From: Hyphomicrobiales bacterium
GTDB lineage: Bacteria; Pseudomonadota; Alphaproteobacteria; Rhizobiales; Rhizobiaceae
Direction of reading: 5' to 3'
Assembly (NCBI GenBank): GCA_900471815.1
Contig: UICE01000005.1
Location: forward strand, 209,405 to 273,404
DNA length: 64,000 nt
The translations under genes were made by a program, and so were the position numbers. Positions 1 to 7,665 of the stretch are shown here, piece by piece. The notes under the pieces were generated by a model, which saw only the letters and a list, made by a program, of their open reading frames with translations, had not been told where the DNA came from and did no database searches. Within the stretch, counting starts at the first letter, position 1. The number at the start of each line of letters is the position of its first letter.

Positions 1-905
1 AAGGGCGCTCCACTGGCTTTTTTTCGTCCGATAATTGCTTCCTGCTCGGCCAGCGGCGTCCTATCCCAGCGCTCAACGAAATTGCGTATGATCCGCACCA
101 CCTGATAAGTACCCGCCTGGGCCCATGAAGGCTCGTCGCTTTGGCGCACCCAGACGAGTTGGTCCATGAGCGCAGCATCATTGCCATCGGGATTTGCGGT
201 TCCATCGCGGAATCCCAGAAAATTTCGCGCCGTTTCGTGAGTGCCATCGGCTTTTGGCGGAAGAACCGGAACGGAACCCTCCTGCTTCCACCGCAGGACC
301 ATCAGATCCGGCAAATTCTTCAAAATATCCCGCAGGGCGTGAATGTTTGTGTCCGGTGTATTTGCACATATCTGCAAGCTCAGATCGCCGTGACATAAAT
401 CGGCGTCGAGTGCATCGTTGCGCGACGCTTTCATGCGCGAGAGCTGCTTCGGCTTATGGTTTATGAGCCAATCACGCTGATCAAAGAACGAAGAGCCCAA
501 GGACACGGTGATCGTCAAATTATCCGGCGGGATAACCGGGCCCAGAATACCTGAATCCGACGGCGGCAGTTTGTCGTCAAACTCTGGCGGCGTGCCACCT
601 TTCATCAGAAAGTCGATGCGCTGTGATAGTGTTCTGAACAGCCGTTCAACTTCTTCAGGCGTTTTGGCGAGAACGTGAAAAGATGCAATCATCCCTGCTG
701 CGGGCCGCGGGGTGACAATACCGGCTTGATGGACGCCGTAAAACGATTGACGTTCCTGCGTCTTGTCGCTGACAGGAGCGTCGGTAACCTGTTCACCCTG
801 CTTTTGTGCGGCGCTGGCAGCTGTTAATCCTGCAACCACGGCGGTACCCGCGCCAAATAGCACGCTGCGGCGCGTTGTCGTAAATTTATCAATATCCTTG
901 CCCAT
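1..905 (-). CDS. efeB: EfeB deferrochelatase / Dyp-type haem peroxidase, C-terminus cut by window edge
   Basis: The reading frame starts at an ATG at 905 and is still open at base 1, giving about 301 N-terminal residues of a family that is usually about 420-430 long. The N-terminus carries a twin-arginine signal (TTRRSVLFG near residues 10-18) followed by a small hydrophobic stretch, so export to the periplasm by Tat is expected. The body has typical Dyp peroxidase text (FLGFRDGTANP near residue 232; the Asp is the distal-side residue of the family). In EfeUOB systems EfeB oxidises Fe(II) or takes iron from haem before uptake by EfeU. It follows efeO by 6 bases in the same operon. Identity is secure from sequence plus neighbours; the haem-ligand half lies outside the window. 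Confidence 0.93.
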   Translation of the reverse strand, partial: MGKDIDKFTTTRRSVLFGAGTAVVAGLTAASAAQKQGEQVTDAPVSDKTQERQSFYGVHQAGIVTPRPAAGMIASFHVLAKTPEEVERLFRTLSQRIDFLMKGGTPPEFDDKLPPSDSGILGPVIPPDNLTITVSLGSSFFDQRDWLINHKPKQLSRMKASRNDALDADLCHGDLSLQICANTPDTNIHALRDILKNLPDLMVLRWKQEGSVPVLPPKADGTHETARNFLGFRDGTANPDGNDAALMDQLVWVRQSDEPSWAQAGTYQVVRIIRNFVERWDRTPLAEQEAIIGRKKASGAP

Positions 906-911
906 CTCAAA

Positions 912-2093
912 TTACTCCAAACCAACTGCAATATTCAGTTTGCCGATAGCATCGGCCAGAGCCCTGATCTTCTGCGCCAGCAAGTCCCGACTTTCTTTTG
1001 TAACTTTGTCATAGGACGGGTAGCCATCAGCGCCGCGCAAGGCGGCCAATGTCGTGTTGGCCTCGGCGAGCCGGGTTTCAATATCAGTCACGACTGCCGG
1101 CGCTGCCTGAATTGCAACCGGCTTCAAAAGCGCCATCATGCGCGAAGTTCCCGCCAGATTGCCTTCAAAATCTACCAGATCGGTTTGGGAATAATGGTCC
1201 TCGCCATTGGCTATTTTCGTATCGGCGATTGAGCCCATAAGACGGGCGGCACCCTTGGCTATTTGCTCCGGTGGTATGCGCAAACCACGCACCCGGTCTT
1301 TTAGCGCCGTTACATCAGCCAGTAATTTGGCTGAAACCGGTGCCAGCCCATCAAGGCTATTGGAAGCGTAAAGAGCATATTCGATCCGGTGAAAGCCGGT
1401 AAATGCCGGATCCTGTTCGCGCTTTTCCAGATAATCGGCAATGGGGTCAATGGCGTTATGCAAATCGGCAAACAGATCGGCCATTGGCTCAATCTGCTTG
1501 TAAGGAATCCGCGCTTTTTGATAAAGCACGCGCGCCTGATCGAGATCACCCGATTGAATTGCTGCGTCCAATGCGGTTGTCGCCTTTACCAGATTGTTTG
1601 TCTGGGACATCAAAAACACCTGAAACTCGGCAAGTGCACCAACAAAAGAGACGAGGGGAGGGCGCGCTGCTTCTGCCTCGGATTCTGCTGATGGCGTGAC
1701 GTGCAATGTCCCGCGCGGACTGCTGAGAAGCCCGCAGGTGATTTCATAATCCCCGGCCTTCAGCTTTGCCTGCATCGTTTGCGTAAAGCCTGGAAGGATA
1801 TTCTCGCGCTCTTCCAGAACCATAACGCCATCAAGGATTTCCCACTCAAGCGCACGGTCGGAATTATTGATTATCTTGAACGTGGAGCGGCCAGCAGGAA
1901 CGGTGATGGCGTTAGGGTCGCAAGCACCATCTTTAATCGTGACGACGACTGCATTGTCAGACGCCCCTGACTTCATGTTCTTTGACGCAAAATAGAAAGC
2001 GCCAGCTCCCGCAACCGCCAGAATTGCAGCCCCGGCAACGGCCAGTTTCATCAGTTTCGGGGAGGGAGCGGAAGGGCCGGTATTGCGCGTCAT
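912..2093 (-). CDS. efeO: EfeO periplasmic iron-uptake protein (cupredoxin + M75 domain)
   Basis: 393 residues. A short cytoplasmic tail is followed by a hydrophobic signal/anchor at about residues 15-35, then a cupredoxin-like domain (about 45-135) and a C-terminal M75 'imelysin' domain with the HxxE motif HRIE at residues 235-238, a proposed iron ligand. This two-domain form is the classic EfeO. It is thought to capture and hand iron to the EfeU permease. It lies between efeU (16 bases upstream) and efeB (6 bases downstream), all leftward, which is the usual efeUOB order. The hydrophobic segment may be an uncleaved anchor rather than a cleaved signal; I cannot tell from sequence. Confidence 0.94.
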   Translation of the reverse strand: MTRNTGPSAPSPKLMKLAVAGAAILAVAGAGAFYFASKNMKSGASDNAVVVTIKDGACDPNAITVPAGRSTFKIINNSDRALEWEILDGVMVLEERENILPGFTQTMQAKLKAGDYEITCGLLSSPRGTLHVTPSAESEAEAARPPLVSFVGALAEFQVFLMSQTNNLVKATTALDAAIQSGDLDQARVLYQKARIPYKQIEPMADLFADLHNAIDPIADYLEKREQDPAFTGFHRIEYALYASNSLDGLAPVSAKLLADVTALKDRVRGLRIPPEQIAKGAARLMGSIADTKIANGEDHYSQTDLVDFEGNLAGTSRMMALLKPVAIQAAPAVVTDIETRLAEANTTLAALRGADGYPSYDKVTKESRDLLAQKIRALADAIGKLNIAVGLE

Positions 2094-2109
2094 TCGCTGG
2101 TTCCTTCAA

Positions 2110-2949
2110 TCAACGGGAAAATTTTGGCGATGCTGAAGGTGCAGGAGCACTTGCAGGGCGCAGGAAGAAGAAAAGGCTGATTAACAGAAAACCTATATAG
2201 ACAATCGCTTCGCCAAGTGTCGGAGCATCCTGATAACCGAATATGCCTGACAGCAAAGTGCCAAGCGGGCTGGCAACCGGCAAAACACCGCTGAAATCGA
2301 AAAGAACCGTTTGAAAACTGTTCCAGACCCCGGCTTCATGGAAATGACGCAGTGACCCTGATAGGATGCCCGCAGCGACGATAATGATGAAAATTCCGGT
2401 CCAGTAGAAGAACCGGCGAAGATTGAGGCGGATACCGCCAGCATATATTCCGTAACCGATGACAATCGAAACGAGTATGCCAAACAATGCGCCGAGCGGA
2501 GCATCATTATTTGTGCTCTGCTGGAATATTGCGAGCAGGAAAAATACCGATTCCAGGCCTTCACGTGCGACTGCAAAGAATACCATCGCAATCAAGGCAG
2601 TGGCCTGACCTGATGAATGCGCGAGCGCATTGTCGATGGATGCGTGAAGTTCGGACTTGATCGACCGTGCCGCTTTGCGCATCCAAAATACCATGGACAA
2701 CAATACGATGGCTGCAATAACCCCGACAATCGCCTCAAAGAACTCTTGTGCCTTTTGCGGGAACTCGGCACTTACCAACTGAAGTCCCGCGCCAACAAAA
2801 AGCGAGAGCGCAATCGCTAAAAATATACCGATCCATACCGCAGGCATCCAAGCGCCGCGTCCTGTCTGTTTCAGGTAACTGGCAACGATACCGACAATCA
2901 AAGCCGCTTCGATACCTTCGCGCAACATTATCAGGAATGGAACAAGCAT
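2110..2949 (-). CDS. efeU: EfeU/FTR1-family iron permease
   Basis: 279 residues, strongly hydrophobic with about seven membrane segments. Both REXXE iron-translocation motifs of the FTR1/EfeU family are present: REGIE at residues 10-14 and REGLE at 129-133. This is the inner-membrane permease of the operon and its first gene. The C-terminus ends in a short Pro/Ala/Ser tail. Expression is expected to be iron controlled: a perfect Irr-type palindrome lies about 90 bases upstream of the start (3041-3057). Confidence 0.95.
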   Translation of the reverse strand: MLVPFLIMLREGIEAALIVGIVASYLKQTGRGAWMPAVWIGIFLAIALSLFVGAGLQLVSAEFPQKAQEFFEAIVGVIAAIVLLSMVFWMRKAARSIKSELHASIDNALAHSSGQATALIAMVFFAVAREGLESVFFLLAIFQQSTNNDAPLGALFGILVSIVIGYGIYAGGIRLNLRRFFYWTGIFIIIVAAGILSGSLRHFHEAGVWNSFQTVLFDFSGVLPVASPLGTLLSGIFGYQDAPTLGEAIVYIGFLLISLFFFLRPASAPAPSASPKFSR

Positions 2950-3040
2950 ATGACAACCTCAGCTTGCATAACGTCCAAAGGGAGTCATACAAAATCGCCG
3001 GAGTCATAGACCGGCTCAGAAAACGAAGCAATAACAATAT

Positions 3041-3057
3041 ATTAGAAGAATTCTAAT
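3041..3057 (-). promoter_or_regulatory. Irr box (iron control element) upstream of efeUOB
   Basis: A perfect inverted repeat with arms ATTAGAA and TTCTAAT around GAA. This fits the alphaproteobacterial iron control element TTAGAA-N3-TTCTAA bound by Irr, a Fur-family regulator active under low iron. It sits 92-108 bases before the efeU start. On the - strand a TTGAGT (3077-3082) could be a -35 element, with the box covering the -10 region, a position that would suit repression; that promoter assignment is a guess. Confidence 0.8.
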
Positions 3058-3422
3058 ATGATTTGGCGTCGAAATTACTCAATCTTTTCCATATGTTGAC
3101 TGATTTTCTCACAATTCTATTAGATCGAGTTAACCACCAGTAGCGGCACATCCTGACTAACGCGCTTATCCAATCCTGTCATCTCGCCAATAAGCCTTGA
3201 GTTTTTGCAAATGGGCAAAATAATTGAAACCTCGGCTGCTATGTGCCGTGAAACCTCAAAACAAGTGCTATCCTTCCATTCCAAAAAAACCGCCAAAAAC
3301 TTATCCAACAGTTCCCGCTCTGAATTATTCTGTTCCTGTCCTTCCCGCGGGGAACAGCTTCCGGAGCCGTTCGAAGTTTGGGGAAGGATGGGCGCCTCCG
3401 ATGGCGGGTTACGGACCCGCTA

Positions 3423-3586
3423 TCCGGGGACGTTCTGTCCAAGGGTTCCCCTGCCGTTACTAGGAACGGCGCGTGCTGGACGAGCACTTTAAGGGGCGCA
3501 AGGCTGACGCATGGCGTGCCGCAAATGGCATGCCTTGGGTAGCCGAGGCCTCCCAAGCGGAACGGACAGAATGCAAAATCGCCGGA
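3423..3586. ncRNA. candidate structured RNA between efeU and the EPS operon (unclassified)
   Basis: No coding frame in 2950-3726 looks real, but this block folds on paper. A closing stem pairs 3431-3440 with 3564-3573 (10 pairs, one G-U), stacked on 3445-3449/3559-3563 (GTTCC/GGAAC) and flanked by TCCGG/CCGGA (3423-3427/3582-3586). Inside are hairpins GCCGTT/AACGGC (about 3453-3470), GTGCT/AGCAC (about 3473-3487), GGCGTGCC/GGCATGCC (about 3514-3535) and CTTGGG/CCCAAG (about 3533-3557). An 11-pair stem GACGGGCGGTC/GACCGCCCGTC follows to about 3645. Strand is undecided because all stems also pair on the complement. I do not recognise the motifs of tmRNA, RNase P RNA, SRP RNA or a known riboswitch. 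It could also be a repetitive palindromic element. Confidence 0.4.
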
Positions 3587-3671
3587 CGGGCGGTCTTCGG
3601 ATCGCTTTACCTACTACAAAGACGCGCTTCGATGACCGCCCGTCTTTCCCACCATCTCAATAGCCAGACGC

Positions 3672-3703
3672 AAAAGCGGGCGTGGCAAGGGATCGCCACA
3701 CCC
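3672..3703 (-). terminator. terminator of the leftward polysaccharide operon
   Basis: On the - strand a GGGTGTGGC / GCCACGCCC stem (one mismatch, 8-base loop) is followed by GCTTTTG. It lies 24 bases past the stop of the AlgX-like gene, the last gene of the operon. The U-run is short, so strength is uncertain. Confidence 0.5.
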
Positions 3704-3726
3704 ATGTTCTTTGACAAAATGGACAA

Positions 3727-5484
3727 TTATGAAGAGCGGGCCGCGACCTTTTGCGTGCTCAGCCGGTCCAGAGTTTTGACAGCCCAATCCCAATCTGGCG
3801 CTAGTTCTGTGCCCCGCGCCGCAGCATCGGTTGCCTTGGCTCTATCTCCATTGACCTCGTGCAATTGCGACCTGAGCATATAAATTTCTGCCCTTTGCCG
3901 GGCATGAAAAAGTGTTTCAAGCAATCGGTCGGTGGCAACGAGACCCTGCTCTGGATTGGTTTTGGTGTGAACGCGCAAATTGGCGAGCTTGAGCAAGGGC
4001 CACGTCCATTCAGGCTTGGCATCCGAAGCGCGGACAAAAGCTTCGGCAGCTTCTTCAATATTTTCAAGTGCCTCATGGCACCGGCCGAGTAATTGCCAGG
4101 CATCTGCAGAATCAGGGCGCCGTGAGAGATAGTCTCTCATGATCTCTACAGATTCAGCATGTTTCTGTTGCCGGAACAGCACTTGTGCAAGCTGATAGTT
4201 CCACCAGTCAACATTGCTATCCAATTCGATTGCTTTTCGAAGCTGCTCTTCGGCTTTTTCCGGCTGCTCAAGCCGCATTAGTGTAAGAGCCAGCTGATGC
4301 CGGGCACGGGCATTCCATGGTTCGGCGGCAACGGCACGTTCGGCATAGACTTTGGCATCCTCCAACCGCTCGCCCAAGCGGGACAATTCCGCCGAAATCA
4401 GATGATGGGCTTCCGGATTTTCCGGATGGTGCTTCTTTAGCTGCTCGATCAGTACAGCGCTGACAGATTTGCCGCTATGAGTTGAAATCAATGCCTCATA
4501 GATCGGCCGCACTGGGAAGACTTCCAGCGGGACCTGCAAGGTTTGTTTGGTGGCCTCCGCAAGATCATCCCGTGACAGGAGTTTCATTTTCGAGCGGACC
4601 ACGGATGCATAGCTGAAATGTGGCGTATCGACCGGAGGATCGATCAGAAAACGTTCGACAAATTCAGACAGTACAACATCGGGCTTGTAGGCCTCAATCA
4701 GTTCCCGGTCGAACGATTTGCCATAAATATAGACCAGCGTACTGAAACTCTCCTTCAAAAATGGCAGGAGATTGCCACCAAAGGAATCCCCAAACATGAC
4801 GCAACGCGGCAATGTCGTGTCCTTATTGGTGAAAACCCGGATACGGCCACGATTTGGAATCCGGTTGTCAAAAGACAGCTTCCCGGCCGCGTTATCTATT
4901 CTGGCAGACAGGGTGGGCGCCGACACTGCCGGCTCGAACTTTATGCCGAGATCGCCAACATAGGGAACTTCTTCGAATGAAATGCGCGAAGGCTCGATCT
5001 GCAGGGGTTCAATGCCGTTTTGCGACAGTCCCCGACAGAACTCCTGATAACCGATATAGGCCCCAAAACCGCTCCAATGAGTGTCTGTTTTGGGATAGGT
5101 AAGTCCTTTGGATTTGCCAGCACGTATTGCTGCAAGCGGATATACTATCTTTGATGCACGGCGCGGTCCAAGCGCAGTCATGATCTGGTGCAGTGGTCTG
5201 GTATCGGCAATCTCCACCCAGTCCGGTAATTGCTCGGAGTAGACGAGCTCCTTGTTCGGAGCGACGAAAACCAGATGTTGTGCGCCAAGCGATGAAACAT
5301 AGGCGTCACGCTCAAGGATCAATTTACGCCAGGCTTCGATGCCTTTCTGGTCAAGAATATGTCGCCCGGTAATCTGGTCGATAACGCGATTGGAATCGTG
5401 ATCGAGAAATATCCAGCCATCCTTGCCCAACAGGTATTTCTTGCTTTTGTCGGCGCGCGACGTTGAGGTAAAATCATCGGTCAT
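3727..5484 (-). CDS. AlgX/AlgJ-like SGNH polysaccharide O-acetyltransferase with C-terminal TPR domain
   Basis: 585 residues from the ATG at 5484, which overlaps the GH16 stop as ATGA and has GGAG six bases upstream. The N-terminal half resembles the AlgX/AlgJ acyltransferase domain: an opening 'KDGWIFL' block, a DxHW motif (DTHW, residues 134-137) and a GDSF nucleophile block (232-235), the elements of the SGNH-type triad. Residues from about 355 to the end form helical TPR-like repeats (for example AEPWNARARHQLALTLMRL). AlgX/J proteins acetylate alginate at the membrane/periplasm; here the likely role is O-acetylation of the local exopolysaccharide. I see no signal peptide and no partner MBOAT protein in the window, which is odd for this family, so the acetyl donor path is unknown. 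Confidence 0.72.
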   Translation of the reverse strand: MTDDFTSTSRADKSKKYLLGKDGWIFLDHDSNRVIDQITGRHILDQKGIEAWRKLILERDAYVSSLGAQHLVFVAPNKELVYSEQLPDWVEIADTRPLHQIMTALGPRRASKIVYPLAAIRAGKSKGLTYPKTDTHWSGFGAYIGYQEFCRGLSQNGIEPLQIEPSRISFEEVPYVGDLGIKFEPAVSAPTLSARIDNAAGKLSFDNRIPNRGRIRVFTNKDTTLPRCVMFGDSFGGNLLPFLKESFSTLVYIYGKSFDRELIEAYKPDVVLSEFVERFLIDPPVDTPHFSYASVVRSKMKLLSRDDLAEATKQTLQVPLEVFPVRPIYEALISTHSGKSVSAVLIEQLKKHHPENPEAHHLISAELSRLGERLEDAKVYAERAVAAEPWNARARHQLALTLMRLEQPEKAEEQLRKAIELDSNVDWWNYQLAQVLFRQQKHAESVEIMRDYLSRRPDSADAWQLLGRCHEALENIEEAAEAFVRASDAKPEWTWPLLKLANLRVHTKTNPEQGLVATDRLLETLFHARQRAEIYMLRSQLHEVNGDRAKATDAAARGTELAPDWDWAVKTLDRLSTQKVAARSS

Positions 5485-6320
5485 GAACATCTCCTGACTT
5501 GCAATTCCTGCCATTCGGTATTTTGAAAGACACGAATATTTCTAATCGAGGTCGCAGCCCCATCGACATCGCCATCGTCTTTCCCTGCGAAAGATGCCAC
5601 TGCATTGCTGAACAGTAGCTGCGCTGGCGTATGCGCAAAATCATTGACGGCTTCGAAGATTTTCTTTTCATCGAAATAGAATTTGAAGCTGTCTTCGCTC
5701 CACAGCATGCCATAACGGTGAAACTCGTTTGCAAGCTTGAGCCGCGGGCGGTAACTCTTTGAGAGCACCTTCTTCACTGGCAGCCATTGGCGAGCTGTTA
5801 CATGCACGAGATTTGGGAATTTGGCTTCAACTACATCGAGTTCGAAACGTTTATCCCCCTCGCTATCCGGCACGGAGGTCAGCCAGAATGCATTATTGAC
5901 GCCCGCTTCATTGGCAATTTTCATCTCGCATTCAAAATAACCATAGCGCTGTCGAAAATCTTTTGTCCGCACATAGCCACCAACGAAGGGTCGATTGCCG
6001 CCCCGGTTGTCGCGATTTCGCCCCAGATTGAGCGAAAGCCCGGCACCGGAGATCGTGACATTTTCCGGCCGCCGGACAGATTTTGTTTCGCCGCCGCTAT
6101 CGGTAACCTTGACCCACCGCTGATCAAAACCCGCATTATCGGTAAAATCATCGGTGAATGATAATTGCCAATCCCCGGAGGCGCGCTGCAGAGCAGACGG
6201 CAGATTGGGGCAAAGCGCACGGGCAAGAGCGGGCCGTGCAAGCAAACCAGCCGATGCAACACCAAACCCTGCAAGGGTCAGAAAGGAGCGTCGGCTGAGT
6301 TGTGCACGGCCTTCATTCAT
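5481..6320 (-). CDS. exported GH16-family beta-glycan hydrolase/transglycosylase
   Basis: 279 residues. The N-terminus has a Tat-like signal (LSRRSFLTLAG, about residues 8-18) ending near ALARA. The mature part is a concanavalin-like lectin/glucanase fold with the GH16 catalytic signature ELDVVE at residues 160-165 (nucleophile E160, assisting D162, acid/base E165). Family members such as ExoK and laminarinases cut beta-glucans or galactans. In this operon it probably trims or matures the exopolysaccharide. It overlaps both neighbours as ATGA (start with the pyruvyltransferase stop, stop with the acetyltransferase start), so it is translated with them. Confidence 0.8.
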   Translation of the reverse strand: MNEGRAQLSRRSFLTLAGFGVASAGLLARPALARALCPNLPSALQRASGDWQLSFTDDFTDNAGFDQRWVKVTDSGGETKSVRRPENVTISGAGLSLNLGRNRDNRGGNRPFVGGYVRTKDFRQRYGYFECEMKIANEAGVNNAFWLTSVPDSEGDKRFELDVVEAKFPNLVHVTARQWLPVKKVLSKSYRPRLKLANEFHRYGMLWSEDSFKFYFDEKKIFEAVNDFAHTPAQLLFSNAVASFAGKDDGDVDGAATSIRNIRVFQNTEWQELQVRRCS

Positions 6321-7663
6321 TCAGCAGCCACCTTTGCTGCCGGTGTTTCCTTAAGACTGCGCAAGCTGGTTTCAAGATTCCATGCACGGTTGCGAAGCAC
6401 TTCAACTTCACCGGTCATGAAATCGATTTCGCTACGGAACCACGAAACCGCTTCATGAATGTTATGCGGTACCTGTACCAGATTAGGTACAGACTGGGGC
6501 TTGTCAGCTGGCGCTGCCACTGGCTTCGGCAGTACGTGGTTGAGCTTGTTCTCCGTCAGGAAGCGATGATACTCGGCAAAGTTCTGGCGGTAGATATGTT
6601 GAACCTTGGTGAAATCAGCCTTTTCAAGCAGTTTCTCGAGGTTGATCGGAAGGTAATCCTCGATCTCTATTGAAGGAATAGCAAAGAGTGAGGACAATTC
6701 GCGGATGCGTGAGTCATAGGTAAAGAAGATTGCCGGTATGCCCTGATGCAGGGCAATAACATTGCCGTGCAGACGGAAGCCGACCATGACATCGACATTT
6801 GCAGCCGCGTCTGCTGCCCACTCGTCGATATCGAAGAACGCGCTCATGCGGTTGTTGAGCATTTCCTCAGCTTCAGGATGGCCCAGCAAACCGAATTTGG
6901 TCAGGATGGCCTTGACGTTATCCTGCTTTTCCTTGCCCGAAGAGAAGATCGCCAGCGTCTCTTCCCGCTCACCCTGTGAATAGAGCTTGCTGGATGGGCG
7001 TTTGGCAACGGCATCAATCAAAGCGCGCTGCATGCGATTGGTCTTCGTCGCATTACTTGCATAATCAGCAGACAGATATTTGTTCAGGGTCAGGCCAATA
7101 CGTGCCTTCTCCGGATCAATCGACTTGATCGCAATTGAAGGACGCAAGGAACGGTAAAAACTGGGGCAGCCAATAACGCGCACGTTCTTGATACCAAGAT
7201 CGTTGAATATCTCGGCACTGTAGAAGCCGCGAACGCCGATTGTTTCGCACTTGTCAGCGATGATCTTCCAGGCTTCAACCGTGCCCTTTGGAACATTGAG
7301 CTTCTTGTATTTGCCAGCCTGCGCGCCAACGCCGATAGCAACGACCGGACCTTTGAGCTTCTTCAGCAAAGGTACAACGTGACCAAGATCAACGGTCTCG
7401 GTCAGATAGTTCGATCCACGCACAACAGTGGCTTCATAGCTGTCATCCTGAGGCCATAGCTTTTCATTTCCCGCATGGGAAAACTGCACGTTCCTGATTT
7501 CATCATAGGCTAGCGCCTTGAGCGTGGCGTCATAGACGAGAACGTCGCCTGTGTTAATGCCGCCCTTGTTGAAGGCCGCAAGCGGATCTTCAAACTTTAG
7601 ATAGGCTGCCTTGTTGCCGGGCTTGACCGCAGCACCACCATTCAGAACGAAAAGTTTCTTCAT
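6317..7663 (-). CDS. polysaccharide pyruvyltransferase family protein
   Basis: 448 residues. The protein has family text of polysaccharide pyruvyltransferases: GDVLVYD near the N-terminus, GVRGFYSAEIFNDLG, VIGCPSFY, and a C-terminal GFRLHGNVIALHQGIPAIFFTYDSR block (the conserved RxH region). Such enzymes move an enolpyruvyl group from PEP onto a hexose, giving a ketal. A second homologue lies at 13424-14611, so two sugars or two positions may be modified. The last about 60 residues are a Pro/Ala-rich linker and a helical tail outside the catalytic fold. It follows the GT2-GT4 fusion by 2 bases. Confidence 0.82.
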   Translation of the reverse strand: MKKLFVLNGGAAVKPGNKAAYLKFEDPLAAFNKGGINTGDVLVYDATLKALAYDEIRNVQFSHAGNEKLWPQDDSYEATVVRGSNYLTETVDLGHVVPLLKKLKGPVVAIGVGAQAGKYKKLNVPKGTVEAWKIIADKCETIGVRGFYSAEIFNDLGIKNVRVIGCPSFYRSLRPSIAIKSIDPEKARIGLTLNKYLSADYASNATKTNRMQRALIDAVAKRPSSKLYSQGEREETLAIFSSGKEKQDNVKAILTKFGLLGHPEAEEMLNNRMSAFFDIDEWAADAAANVDVMVGFRLHGNVIALHQGIPAIFFTYDSRIRELSSLFAIPSIEIEDYLPINLEKLLEKADFTKVQHIYRQNFAEYHRFLTENKLNHVLPKPVAAPADKPQSVPNLVQVPHNIHEAVSWFRSEIDFMTGEVEVLRNRAWNLETSLRSLKETPAAKVAAE

Positions 7664-7665
7664 CG

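Noticed and set aside
3310-3660. tmRNA, RNase P RNA, SRP RNA or 6S RNA
   Set aside because: I could not find their conserved cores (tag reading frame, GAGGAAAGTCC block, SRP tetraloop region) on either strand; 6S cannot be excluded but lacks the single long hairpin form.
3473-3883. 136-aa + strand ORF and other small ORFs in 3120-3880
   Set aside because: No ribosome site or family text, overlapping the AlgX-like gene and the palindromic block; better explained as structured non-coding DNA.
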